Assembly (NCBI GenBank): GCA_014380545.1
Contig: JACMJP010000402.1
Span: forward strand, 1 to 12,943
Reading direction: 5' to 3'
Source: Chitinophagales bacterium
GTDB lineage: Bacteria > Bacteroidota > Bacteroidia > Chitinophagales > BACL12
Length of the DNA stretch: 12,943 nucleotides
This document shows positions 1 through 8,100 of the stretch, piece after piece (the stretch's first letter is position 1; the number at the start of each line of letters is the position of its first letter). Under the pieces are notes generated by a model. The model saw only the letters and a list, made by a program, of their open reading frames with translations. It was not told the DNA's origin and searched no databases. The translations under genes were made by a program, and so were the position numbers.

Positions 1-2
1 GA

Positions 3-446
3 ATTCCCTGCGTCGTAATTGGTAAGGGCAGGGGTTATGCAGAAAAGGTGAAAATATTTATTACAGAAAATAAATTGGAAAACTATTTTATCTTTTTGGA
101 GAATATTGCAAACAGCGAACTGCCCGAATTTTATAAAAACGCAACTGCATTTATTTACCCGAGTTTGTATGAGGGTTTCGGTATTCCAATTCTTGAAGCA
201 ATGGCAAGCGGCTGCCCGGTAATAACATCACACATGTCGTCCATGCCGGAGGTGGCCGGAGAAGCTGCTTTATATTTTTATCCCTATCATGCACACCTGA
301 TCGCTGAAAAGATTATTCAGGTAACAGAAGATAGTGATCTAAGAAATGAAATGATAAAAAAAGGATTTTTGCAAAGTGAACTATTTGTTGCAAAAAAGAA
401 TACGGAGCAGGTGATGCAGATCTATAAATCTTTAGTCGTGAAATAA
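3..446 (+). CDS. Glycosyltransferase family 4 (GT-B), C-terminal part; 5' end outside window
   Basis: This is the nucleotide-sugar-binding half of a retaining GT-B glycosyltransferase. Such enzymes act at the cytoplasmic membrane face and add sugars to surface polysaccharide or other glycans. The frame is open from base 3. It shows a beta-strand/glycine segment VVIGKGRGY, then YPSLYEGFGIPILEAMASG, which carries the family EX7E signature (Glu codons at 171 and 195), then a PVITS..SSMPEVAGEAA segment typical of group 1 transferases. An internal GTG at 48 could be read as a start, but homologous sequence continues upstream of it, so the gene is truncated by the window edge rather than short. The frame ends in TAA, 3 bases before the stop of the convergent 7-TM gene. 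The sugar donor and acceptor cannot be told from this half. The flippase and GT-C-like genes at the other end of the window may serve a related pathway, but they are over 10 kb away. Confidence 0.88.
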   Translation: MPCVVIGKGRGYAEKVKIFITENKLENYFIFLENIANSELPEFYKNATAFIYPSLYEGFGIPILEAMASGCPVITSHMSSMPEVAGEAALYFYPYHAHLIAEKIIQVTEDSDLRNEMIKKGFLQSELFVAKKNTEQVMQIYKSLVVK

Positions 447-449
447 TTT

Positions 450-1148
450 TCACATGCGGTTTACTCTCGTATTCTTATCCGTCGTTAATAGCTGTCTTAT
501 TGTTGATAAGTGGGCAAACAATACTAAGGGAACGATGCAACAGGGCAACCAAATAAATGGAAAATATAAAATTGCAATATTCGGCTGATCAAAAGCAAAC
601 TGTTGAAATGGAAATGGTGCCGAAAGAATAGCATTAACAATAATATTTATCAGCAGACCTAAACAGATGAAGTTCCAAATTAAAATTACATTTTTATTTA
701 TTCGCTTTTTGATAAATCCAAAGTAAAAAATTACGGGTGCTGTTAGTCCGGATAAAATATCAAAGTTTCGCCCTTCAAAGGTCATGAGCCCCGGAATCAT
801 CTCATTAATGTATAACCAAAATAACACAAGCTCAACAGGAATTCTGATTGTGTGTAATATTGTTAGGGTCTTTATGTTCAAATTATCGATGTAGTGTCTG
901 CCCTTTGATGTCGCAAAAAGTATAATGATAAAAAGTAAAGGAGGCAGAACTAAAAGCAAAAACCTTGGCGGAACAGTGTCTGTATTGGTATAAAAACCAC
1001 ATAGCGCAATGAAGGTGTGTAATAACAACCAGGTTAATAAAATTAATAAAGTCGTTTTAGACCCGTTGGTTGCTTTATAAAAAAGACCAACAGTTAAGAA
1101 TGTTGTTAGCATGAAGATAATGCTAATATAAATTGGTAAATTGCCCAT
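450..1148 (-). CDS. Uncharacterised 7-TM membrane protein paired with Crp-like regulator
   Basis: This is an integral membrane protein of 232 residues with no function I can name. The start chosen is ATG at 1148 (MGNLPIYIS). The open frame extends to a TTG at 1211, but the extra 21 residues are polar and precede an already complete first helix. Seven hydrophobic segments lie at about residues 4-24, 32-52, 62-80, 95-114, 130-146, 153-176 and 191-215. Several residues look functional rather than structural: PPR before segment 3, His-Thr-Ile-Arg-Ile-Pro-Val-Glu inside segment 4, GRNFD before segment 5, the aromatic/proline loop APFPFQQFAFDQPN between segments 6 and 7, and a Cys-Cys pair followed by a His in segment 7. 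It follows the Crp/Fnr-like gene by 79 bases on the same strand, so co-transcription or regulation by that protein is likely. From memory, similar proteins are widespread in Bacteroidota as hypothetical proteins. A sensor, enzyme or transporter role is open. Confidence 0.75.
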   Translation of the reverse strand: MGNLPIYISIIFMLTTFLTVGLFYKATNGSKTTLLILLTWLLLHTFIALCGFYTNTDTVPPRFLLLVLPPLLFIIILFATSKGRHYIDNLNIKTLTILHTIRIPVELVLFWLYINEMIPGLMTFEGRNFDILSGLTAPVIFYFGFIKKRINKNVILIWNFICLGLLINIIVNAILSAPFPFQQFAFDQPNIAILYFPFIWLPCCIVPLVLFAHLSTIRQLLTTDKNTRVNRM

Positions 1149-1227
1149 TGCCTGAAATATTTTTAATTTACATGCAAAGGTCAATGCGGAATAAGAATTA
1201 TTGCTTGCCAAATGACAAGAAATAAAT

Positions 1228-1809
1228 TTAGCGATGTAAAAAATCTTTTCTTATCCGGCTTAAAGAAGTGTCGGTTATTCCTAAATAGGATGCAATATTT
1301 TTCAGCGGGGCATATTGAAAAATCTCTGGTTTGGTTTTCATTAAATTTTCATAACGTTTTTCTGCCGTTTCATTTATCATTGAAAGTGTTCTTTGTTTCA
1401 GAAAAACAAATCCGTTTACCAGCACTGTTCTGCCAAATTCCCTAAATTCAGGTATTGAATGAAATAAAAACTGTAACTGATCAAAAGTGATAAACCACCC
1501 TTTGCAATCAATTAAAGCCTGGATATTTTCTTTTGATGGTGTGCGGAGAAAGTATGAAGCCACTTCAAAAACAATTTGATTCTTTGAAAAAAAACCTGTT
1601 GTAACTTCTTTGCCGTCTGTGTCGTAAGTAAAAGCTCTCATAAATCCTTCTTCTAAAAATAGATAGTCATTGCAAATCTTACCCTCTTTAAGTAAAAAAT
1701 CATTTTTTGAAATTTGTATTTCTTTAAAATGGCCAGCAATTTCCTCTAACCGCTGTTTTGCGATTGGGAAGATGGATTGAATAAATATTATTAAATTTTC
1801 TTTGCTCAT
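1228..1809 (-). CDS. Crp/Fnr-family transcriptional regulator
   Basis: This is a predicted cytoplasmic DNA-binding regulator of 193 residues. The ATG at 1809 (MSKENLIIF) is preferred over an upstream TTG at 1833. Residues about 20-110 form a cyclic-nucleotide-binding-like beta barrel: the KNDFLLKEGKICNDYLFLEEGFMRAF stretch, then FFSKNQIVFE, then a TPSKENIQALIDC strand where Crp would have its phosphate-binding segment. The cAMP-contacting RxA arrangement is absent, and there is no Fnr-type cysteine cluster, so the ligand is unknown. Near the C-terminus, APLKNIASYLGITDTSLSRIRKDF is a helix-turn-helix with the TxxSLSRIRK recognition helix common in Bacteroidota members. The protein ends soon after it, with little room for a wing. 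The 7-TM gene lies immediately downstream on the same strand and is the most likely target or partner. A 12-base palindrome sits about 170 bases upstream of the start. Family assignment is firm; signal and regulon are unknown. Confidence 0.88.
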   Translation of the reverse strand: MSKENLIIFIQSIFPIAKQRLEEIAGHFKEIQISKNDFLLKEGKICNDYLFLEEGFMRAFTYDTDGKEVTTGFFSKNQIVFEVASYFLRTPSKENIQALIDCKGWFITFDQLQFLFHSIPEFREFGRTVLVNGFVFLKQRTLSMINETAEKRYENLMKTKPEIFQYAPLKNIASYLGITDTSLSRIRKDFLHR

Positions 1810-1979
1810 TCTTTTTGCCTGCGGAACATCCAAATTTTATTGACGTTTATTTTTTTAATTCATTTTCTATATTTTTTAATATTTCCAATTGTTTTGCCTG
1901 ACTATCATAACTTTTATTTTCATAGCATATTAATTTTATTAATACTGTTAATATTGTTTTGCGAATTACATAATAAATT

Positions 1980-1991
1980 TAATCCGGATTA
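1980..1991. promoter_or_regulatory. 12-base perfect palindrome, possible operator
   Basis: TAATCCGGATTA is a perfect palindrome in the 211-base non-coding gap between the end of the sirtuin gene and the start of the Crp-like gene. It has no loop and no following T run on either strand, so it does not look like a terminator. A dimeric regulator could bind it, and the Crp-like gene downstream is the natural candidate for autoregulation, but the sequence does not resemble the classical TGTGA-N6-TCACA Crp site. The rest of this gap is very AT-rich, and I see no convincing Bacteroidota -33/-7 promoter in it. Confidence 0.25.
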
Positions 1992-2020
1992 TACAACTTT
2001 GTCAACTGCCAGGTCTATTT

Positions 2021-2698
2021 TCATTCCATTAATCTTTCAACAATTTCCTTTACTCCCTCACCTGCATTTTTTTGAATGAAAATTAAATTTTTTGTTTTTT
2101 GCATTTCCGGTATTTCAGGATTGATAATATATTTTGTGGAAAAGGGAGTGGCAAAATATAAAAGTGAAGCAGCCGGATACACCACCATGCTTGTTCCGAT
2201 AACAAGAACAATTTCTGCAGTGTGCATCATATGTGTTGCAGTTTCCATCATAGGCACCATTTCGCCAAACCACACTATGTGCGGTCGTAATTGAAAACCA
2301 TCGGGCGCTATATCACCAATATTGATATCACCGGGGCAATCATAATTTACGGTTTCATTTTTAATGCTGCGGCTTTTAAATATTTCACCATGCAGATGCA
2401 TTACATTTTTACTTCCTGCCCGTTCATGCAAGTCGTCAATATTTTGAGTAATAATTTTTACGGTGTGTTTTTTTTCAAGTTCTGCTAATGCATAATGTGC
2501 GGCGTTGGGTTGTGCTTCAGCGATTTTTTTTCTGCGCTCATTGTAAAATTGTAAAACAAGTTGTGGGTTTCTTTCCCATCCTTCTGGTGAGGCAACATCT
2601 TCTATTCTATGATTTTCCCACAAACCATTATTACCCCTGAAAGTTGGGATGCCGCTTTCAGCGCTTACACCTGCTCCGGTTAAAACTATTATTTCCAT
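2021..2698 (-). CDS. cobB: NAD-dependent protein deacylase, class III-type sirtuin (Sir2/CobB family)
   Basis: This sirtuin removes acyl groups from lysines using NAD, giving nicotinamide and O-acyl-ADP-ribose in the cytoplasm. At 225 residues it is a compact bacterial form starting at ATG 2698. The Rossmann fold opens with TGAGVSAESGIPTFRG (residues 7-22). TQNIDDLH (84-91), the catalytic His103 in HLHGE, HIVWFGE (140-146) and GTSMVVYPAA follow in the expected order. Tyr52 and Arg55 form the YxxR pair of class III sirtuins, known to favour negatively charged acyl groups such as succinyl and malonyl. The usual four zinc cysteines between HGE and RPHIVWFGE are missing: the 30-odd residues there contain a single Cys (121). 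The gene lies 54 bases after nnr on the same strand, consistent with one operon, which puts an NAD consumer next to an NAD(P)H repair enzyme. Desuccinylase/demalonylase activity is inferred from the YxxR pair, not shown. Confidence 0.93.
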   Translation of the reverse strand: MEIIVLTGAGVSAESGIPTFRGNNGLWENHRIEDVASPEGWERNPQLVLQFYNERRKKIAEAQPNAAHYALAELEKKHTVKIITQNIDDLHERAGSKNVMHLHGEIFKSRSIKNETVNYDCPGDINIGDIAPDGFQLRPHIVWFGEMVPMMETATHMMHTAEIVLVIGTSMVVYPAASLLYFATPFSTKYIINPEIPEMQKTKNLIFIQKNAGEGVKEIVERLME

Positions 2699-2752
2699 AC
2701 ATCAGTGTGCCGGTGTAACAGTGCTTCTGTGTTCCGGTTTTTCCTTTATTTT

Positions 2753-4225
2753 TTATTCACCATTCACAACTTCACTAAATGTTTTTTGAATATTTCCGAT
2801 AATATCTGTCGCATTCATATTTTGTCCGTTTGTATTTTGCATAAAAATATCGGCAGCATAACCGTGCAAATATGTAGCGGTAATTGCTGCATGTTCAGAT
2901 GTATATTTTTGCGCAAGCAATGCGGTGATCATTCCTGTTAATACGTCACCACTTCCTGCAGTTGCCATACCCGCATTTCCTGTTGAATTAAAATATACTT
3001 TCTCATCTGGTGTTGTTATACATGTATATGCCCTTTTTAAAACAATAAAACAACTATATTTTTTGCTCATTGTTTTTTGTAATTCTAATTGCTGAAAAGA
3101 ATTATCTGTTTTACCAAATAATCTTTCAAATTCTTTCGGGTGAGGAGTGAGGATTGAGTTTAGCGGAATTTTATTTAACAGATCTTTACTTTCACCCATC
3201 ACATTCAAAGCATCGGCATCCAGCACAACAGGCTGGTCATAGTTATCAAAAACAGTTTCCAGTATTTTTTTAGTAGATGCGTTATTTCCCAACCCCGGAC
3301 CAATAGCCACAACATTATATTTTTTTGATTGAATTGCTTCTTTTAAATTCGCTAAAGAGATATGCATGAGTTCAGGATAAGTAAATTGCTGTGCATCGCT
3401 GCAGAGGGTCACTAAACCACTGCCCGTGACAAGGCAACTTTTTCCGCATAATGATGCTGCTCCTTCCATGCCGGCATTACCTGCAATAATTAAAGCATGG
3501 CCATAACTTCCTTTATGATCAAATTTATTTCTTGGGCGGATGAGTTTTAATACTGAACCTTTATCAGAAAATTCATCAGTATTTTTAATATCAGGTAATT
3601 TGAGTCCGATATCTATTGTTTTCCAGCTTTCAGCGTATTGCGCATTTTCAGGAAATAGGAAAGCAAGCTTTGGAAATTGAAACGTATAAATATGATGAGC
3701 TTTAATACAGGATGATATTGTTGGCCCATCAATAAATAATCCTGAAGGAACATCAACGGAGATTGTAATTAATGCTTCTTCATTTATTTTATAAATTACT
3801 TTTTTATAAATAGTTTCAGGTTGCTTATTTAATCCTGTTCCAAAAATGGCATCAACATATAAGAACCCGTTTTCTAAAGTATTTAAATTCGTGTCGTTGA
3901 GATGTATGAATGTATTAAAATGAAAGTGATTTAGCCTTTTGTAATTAAGTAAAAAATCCGGAGATGCTTTTTGTATATCACCAACAATAAAAACTTTAAT
4001 ATCATATCCCTTTAAAAATAAATGCCTGGCAATGCATAAACCATCACCACCATTATTGCCTGTTCCGCAAATAATATAAATAGCTTTGGTAAGTGTAAAA
4101 TCCCTTAGCAATGTGTTTGTAAATGCTTTGGCAGCCCGCTCCATCAATTCATGCGAGGCAATTTTTTCTACCTGAATTGTATTTGTATCCGCTTCCCGAA
4201 TTTGAACTGCATTCAGTATTTTCAT
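2753..4225 (-). CDS. nnr: Bifunctional NAD(P)HX epimerase / ADP-dependent NAD(P)HX dehydratase (Nnr)
   Basis: Nnr repairs hydrated NADH and NADPH. The N-terminal domain interconverts R- and S-NAD(P)HX, and the C-terminal domain dehydrates the S form using ADP. The 490-residue length matches the usual YjeF_N plus carbohydrate-kinase-like fusion. Epimerase hallmarks are GTGNNGGDG (54-62), DAIFGTGL (125-132) and DVPSG (158-162, Asp158 catalytic by family). Dehydratase hallmarks are HKGSYGHALIIAG (237-249), IGPGLG (308-313), LDADALN (335-341), LTPHPKEFERLFG (359-371) and NAGMATAGSGDVLTG (417-431, with Asp427 as the expected catalytic base). One oddity is LKRA at 396-399, where homologues normally have LKGA, so a Gly is replaced by Arg398. 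The ATG overlaps the stop of the NlpC/P60 gene in ATGA (4222-4225), indicating translational coupling, and the sirtuin follows by 54 bases. Confidence 0.95.
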   Translation of the reverse strand: MKILNAVQIREADTNTIQVEKIASHELMERAAKAFTNTLLRDFTLTKAIYIICGTGNNGGDGLCIARHLFLKGYDIKVFIVGDIQKASPDFLLNYKRLNHFHFNTFIHLNDTNLNTLENGFLYVDAIFGTGLNKQPETIYKKVIYKINEEALITISVDVPSGLFIDGPTISSCIKAHHIYTFQFPKLAFLFPENAQYAESWKTIDIGLKLPDIKNTDEFSDKGSVLKLIRPRNKFDHKGSYGHALIIAGNAGMEGAASLCGKSCLVTGSGLVTLCSDAQQFTYPELMHISLANLKEAIQSKKYNVVAIGPGLGNNASTKKILETVFDNYDQPVVLDADALNVMGESKDLLNKIPLNSILTPHPKEFERLFGKTDNSFQQLELQKTMSKKYSCFIVLKRAYTCITTPDEKVYFNSTGNAGMATAGSGDVLTGMITALLAQKYTSEHAAITATYLHGYAADIFMQNTNGQNMNATDIIGNIQKTFSEVVNGE

Positions 4226-4998
4226 ATCATTCGTTTTATGATACGCAGTTTGTGAGTGTACTTTTTTAATTCTTTATTAAATATTCCATGATGATCAATG
4301 GTGTCCGATCTCACCTTTCCGCTTGCATGTATAATTTCATTTTCGCCTGAAATAATTCCGGTATGTGTAATGCGTTCTTCTTCATTATCAAAAAAGGCAA
4401 GATCACCTTCCTTTGCTTCATAAATAAAATTAATTGTTTTACCATGTTCTGCCTGCTGATAAGCATCCCTTGGTAAATTTATTCCTCCAACTTTGAAAAC
4501 AACTTGCGTAAATCCTGAGCAATCAATACCAAAAGCTGTTCTGCCGCCCCATAAATAAGGAGCATTCAAAAATTTTAAGGCAAGCTTTTTTATAAGTTCC
4601 GGTTTTTTATTTTCACTACTCTGTATAATTACCTGCCCGGCATACACATAATTTTCTTTCAGCAACTTACAATTCATACCATCAAATTCATATAAAGTAC
4701 TGCCCATTAAAACCGGGAAACTCTTTGAATTGTTTGAAATTGTTTGTACTAATTCGGCAGTTATATATTTTACAGAAGTGCGATAACTTTTAAACTGCTG
4801 TTCTGTGATAAAATTATTTTGTTTTTCATTTATCCATCCTGAATAATTATCATAGTCTGATGTAATACGCAACCATTTGCCCTGTGATTCATCAATGGTA
4901 TAGGTTTCACCAAACAGTAATTGATTAACAAGTTCATATTCATGTCCGGGTTTTGATCGGACAGGGATAACACTTAAAGTTGCGATTCCAAATTCCAT
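4222..4998 (-). CDS. SH3b-NlpC/P60 (C40) cysteine peptidase, YkfC-like
   Basis: This is a predicted gamma-D-glutamyl-diamino-acid endopeptidase acting on peptidoglycan-derived peptides. The ATG at 4998 (MEFGIATLSVIPVR) gives 258 residues; a TTG at 5049 would add 17 residues not expected in the family. Residues about 3-60 are a bacterial SH3 domain (VIPVRSKPG, KWLRI, GWI), and a less clear second SH3-like segment spans about 75-125. The NlpC/P60 catalytic domain follows from about 133, with YLWGGRTAFGIDCSGF containing nucleophile Cys160, THTG containing His212, and HASG containing His224 as the third polar residue. No signal peptide or lipobox is visible, so the enzyme is probably cytoplasmic. 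With the SH3b-peptidase order and the 12-residue spacing of the two histidines, this suggests a YkfC-like role in muropeptide recycling rather than wall cleavage. It is the first gene of the run continuing into nnr (4-base overlap) and the sirtuin. Confidence 0.88.
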   Translation of the reverse strand: MEFGIATLSVIPVRSKPGHEYELVNQLLFGETYTIDESQGKWLRITSDYDNYSGWINEKQNNFITEQQFKSYRTSVKYITAELVQTISNNSKSFPVLMGSTLYEFDGMNCKLLKENYVYAGQVIIQSSENKKPELIKKLALKFLNAPYLWGGRTAFGIDCSGFTQVVFKVGGINLPRDAYQQAEHGKTINFIYEAKEGDLAFFDNEEERITHTGIISGENEIIHASGKVRSDTIDHHGIFNKELKKYTHKLRIIKRMI

Positions 4999-5110
4999 AA
5001 AATAAATGTCGGGTGAAGTTAGCTTTTGTGAACTCAAAAATCTGAACAATCTTAACTACACAGGTGTGAAATTATGCCGATATTTTTTTTTACTGTAATT
5101 TAGTTGCACT

Positions 5111-5122
5111 TACATTTTCGAA
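5111..5122 (+). promoter_or_regulatory. Possible -7 promoter element upstream of PKD-array gene
   Basis: TACATTTTCGAA fits the Bacteroidota -7 consensus TAnnTTTG at every fixed base except the final G. It lies 53 bases before the proposed TTG start, in the 165-base divergent gap between the peptidase and the PKD gene. The T-rich run at 5083-5091 sits about 20 bases upstream, where a -33 TTTG would be expected, but it lacks the G. A near-identical element (11 of 12 bases) precedes the PorP/SprF gene. A perfect TTTTCGAAAA palindrome (5115-5124) overlaps it, so it could equally be an operator. Confidence 0.3.
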
Positions 5123-5163
5123 AAATATCCGGCGTATAGAACGAATATAAAAATTTTAGTGAA

Positions 5164-8100
5164 TTGAAGCGGAAAGTCAGCATATTATTAAGACATCTTT
5201 CTACGGGGAGAGTGCCGGTGCTCATTGTTATTTTGTTTTTTATATTCAAAAGCTTTACTGTACAGGGTCAGTTGATAGCAAATTTTAGTGCTGATTCTAC
5301 GCAGGGTTGTGAATTGCTTGAATTATCGTTAAACAATTTGTCAGTTGGCGCAATATCTTATTTATGGGAAGTGTATGATGAATTCGGATCATTAGTTTCA
5401 TCCTCAACACTCACAAATCCATCCTTCTTTTTAACCGAACCCGGCTCTTACACTGTTTCCTTGACTGTATATGATGCTCTTGGTTTAGATCTAAATCTGA
5501 CAATTGATGATTTTGCTTTTGTTTATACCAATCCAATCGCAGATTTTGGTTCAAGTGATGTTGCCGCATGCCCCGGAACCTTATTTACATTTACTGATGA
5601 TTCGGACCCCGGATCCTTCGGCTCTCTTGATGAATATTATTGGGTGATTACAGGTGGGCCTACCTTGCCCCTTGCGACTTCTATAGATTATGTTTTTGAA
5701 GCACCGGGCTCTTATACCGTCTATTTATTTATAACAGATGGAGCAGGTTGCTCAGATTATGAAACTCAGCTAATTACAATTTATGATAGTGTGCATGCTG
5801 AATTTGAAGGGGATGTTACTGTTTCCTGTACAACACCACTCACTGTTGATTTTACAAATTTTTCAACAGGAAGCGGGTCATTATCTTATCAATGGAATTT
5901 TGGTGATGGGGGAACATCCACAGCTTTAAATCCAACACATATTTATACCACATTCGGATCGTATGATGTATCCTTAATAGTTACAAATTCTGATGGCTGT
6001 TCTGATACTATGACATTGCCTGATTATATCGAAATAAGCCCTACAGCAACTGTTGATTTTGAAGCTACCCCAATGAGCGTTTGTCTTGGTGAAATTGTAA
6101 CTTTTAATAACCTGAGTGCTTTAACATCCGGAACATGGGAATGGGATTTTGGTGATGGTATTACTTCAGATCTTTTTGAAACTTCACATACTTATACTGC
6201 AGCAGGGGTTTATAATGTATCCTTATCGGGCGACTTTGGAGGCGGGTGTGCAGGAAGTGTAGCCTATCCTGATCTGATAACTGTAGAGGAAATTCCTACA
6301 GTAACTTTTACTGCTACAGATTCAGTTGCGGTTTGTCAATTACCATTTACAGTAACATTTAATCCAACAATAACAGGAGGGTCGGTAAGTTATTTATGGG
6401 AATTTGAGGATGATGGATTTACGGCAACATCAACAAGTTCAAACCCGACTTATACATGGACTGAATTAGGTAGTTATGATGTATCGGTAACTGTTACAAA
6501 TGCGAGCGGATGCAGCGCAACATATTCAGTTCCAGGTTATATAAGTATTGGAGATCTTGTTGTAACTCCAATTGCAGCACCTTCTTCAGGATGTATCCCT
6601 CTCGGCGTACTTTTCAGCGCATCTGCCGGGGAGCCTTTAGTTACATACGAATGGGATTTTGGGGACGGAGGTACATCAACAGTTTCAAACCCGGGACATA
6701 TTTATAACACTATTGGATGTTTTACTGTAACCATAATAGCAACTTCTGTAAGCGGATGCGCCGATACTGTTTCAATTCCGGAATTCGTTTGCGCAGGAGA
6801 TACAGGCACTGCACAATTATTTATTGAAGATACTGTGTGTCCTGCCGCAGAACTGGAGGTATATTTTTTACCTCTTGATTCGATTACTGCCGATATTGAT
6901 GCAGGTTCTGATTTTTCAATTGTTACAACCGTAGATTCAATCACAACAATAAATTTACCCTCAGGAGATCATGATATTGATTTTATTACATGGAGCTACG
7001 GTTGCCCTGATACGTTTTCTACACATGTATATGTTATTGAAATATTAGATAGTTTAATGCAGGTCGATTATACATGTGACGAACCCTACACTGTTCAAAT
7101 ATTCATAGATACAGCAGTAGCAAATACTTCGTGCGGATGGGAATGGGATTTTGGAGATGGAACAACAGATACTGTTAGTGAAAACCCTATTCATACTTAT
7201 GCTGAACCGGGAACTTATAATGTTTCAATTACTTATAGTTGTATTACTACTAATGAATGTTCGGGCACAGGATTAAATGTGAATATTCAAATTCCTTTTG
7301 CCCAGTTTATTCCTGATCCGCCTTTTGTTTGCGATACACCTGCTGTAATAAATTTCATGAATACCTCTACGGATTATATTAATGATAATTTATCCTATGA
7401 ATGGGATTTTGGAGACGGAGACCCTATTGTAACCAGCACTAATCCAACACATACATTTACAGGGTACGGTACTTATTATGTAACACTTACAGTAACTGAC
7501 GACAGAGGCTGTGTAGATGATTTTACAGATACAATAGGTGTGAATGCAATAGATGCCTCATTCACTCTAGCTGATGAGGGAGGTTGTGTGCCATATATAG
7601 CTGTCTTATCTGATTCTTCAATTTCTGAGTTTGGAACTATAAACACATGGGTAATTGACTGGAATGATGGTATTGTAGATACATTTTATAATGCTGCAGA
7701 TGTTACCGCTTTGGAACATACTTATTTTAGTAATGGTAATTTCATCATAACACTTACTGCATTTGATGAATTTGGTTGTTCAGATGCATTCGCTGATACA
7801 ATTAAAGCAGGTGCTCCGGTAGCTGATTTCCTTGTAGATGACAGCATACCCTGCGTAGGCCAATTAGTATATTTTACTGAACTGGCCAGCGGTCTTAGTA
7901 TTGACTACGAATGGAATTTCGGCGACGGATCTGTTTCTTCTGCAGATGAGCCCGGTCATGTATATGCAGATGCAGGAGACTTTACAGTAACATTAATTGT
8001 AACTGATATTCTGGGATGTACTGACACTATGGTAAAACCTGCATACATACAACCTGATACAGTTGTAGTAGATTACACAGCAGATGTTATTGTGGCAAGC

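Noticed and set aside
1..6. EcoRI site (GAATTC) at the exact left end, possibly a cloning junction
   Set aside because: The glycosyltransferase frame reads through it naturally and uncut GAATTC sites occur elsewhere in the window (for example near 6780 and 11642), so chance is sufficient.
1149..1211. N-terminal extension of the 7-TM protein from a TTG start
   Set aside because: The added residues are polar and unlike the membrane protein, and an ATG at 1148 sits directly before the first helix.
1212..1445. Plus-strand open frame antisense to the Crp-like gene
   Set aside because: It lies opposite a gene with clear domain motifs, has no recognisable domain, and its composition looks like a reverse-complement shadow.
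1994..2008. Minus-strand TTGACA and TATAAT-like hexamers resembling an E. coli sigma-70 promoter
   Set aside because: They are separated by only about 6 bases, far from the 17 required, and Bacteroidota use different promoter elements.
1840..2079. Plus-strand open frame of 79 codons over the gap before the sirtuin gene
   Set aside because: The product is low-complexity Phe/Leu/Ile from AT-rich DNA and partly overlaps the sirtuin gene; nothing supports it as a protein.
2076..2941. Several plus-strand open frames opposite the sirtuin and nnr genes
   Set aside because: They are antisense to two strongly supported genes and show no domain or start signals.
5058..5067. Short dyad ACAC-AG-GTGT in the divergent gap
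   Set aside because: Only four base pairs per arm, expected by chance; no supporting promoter alignment.
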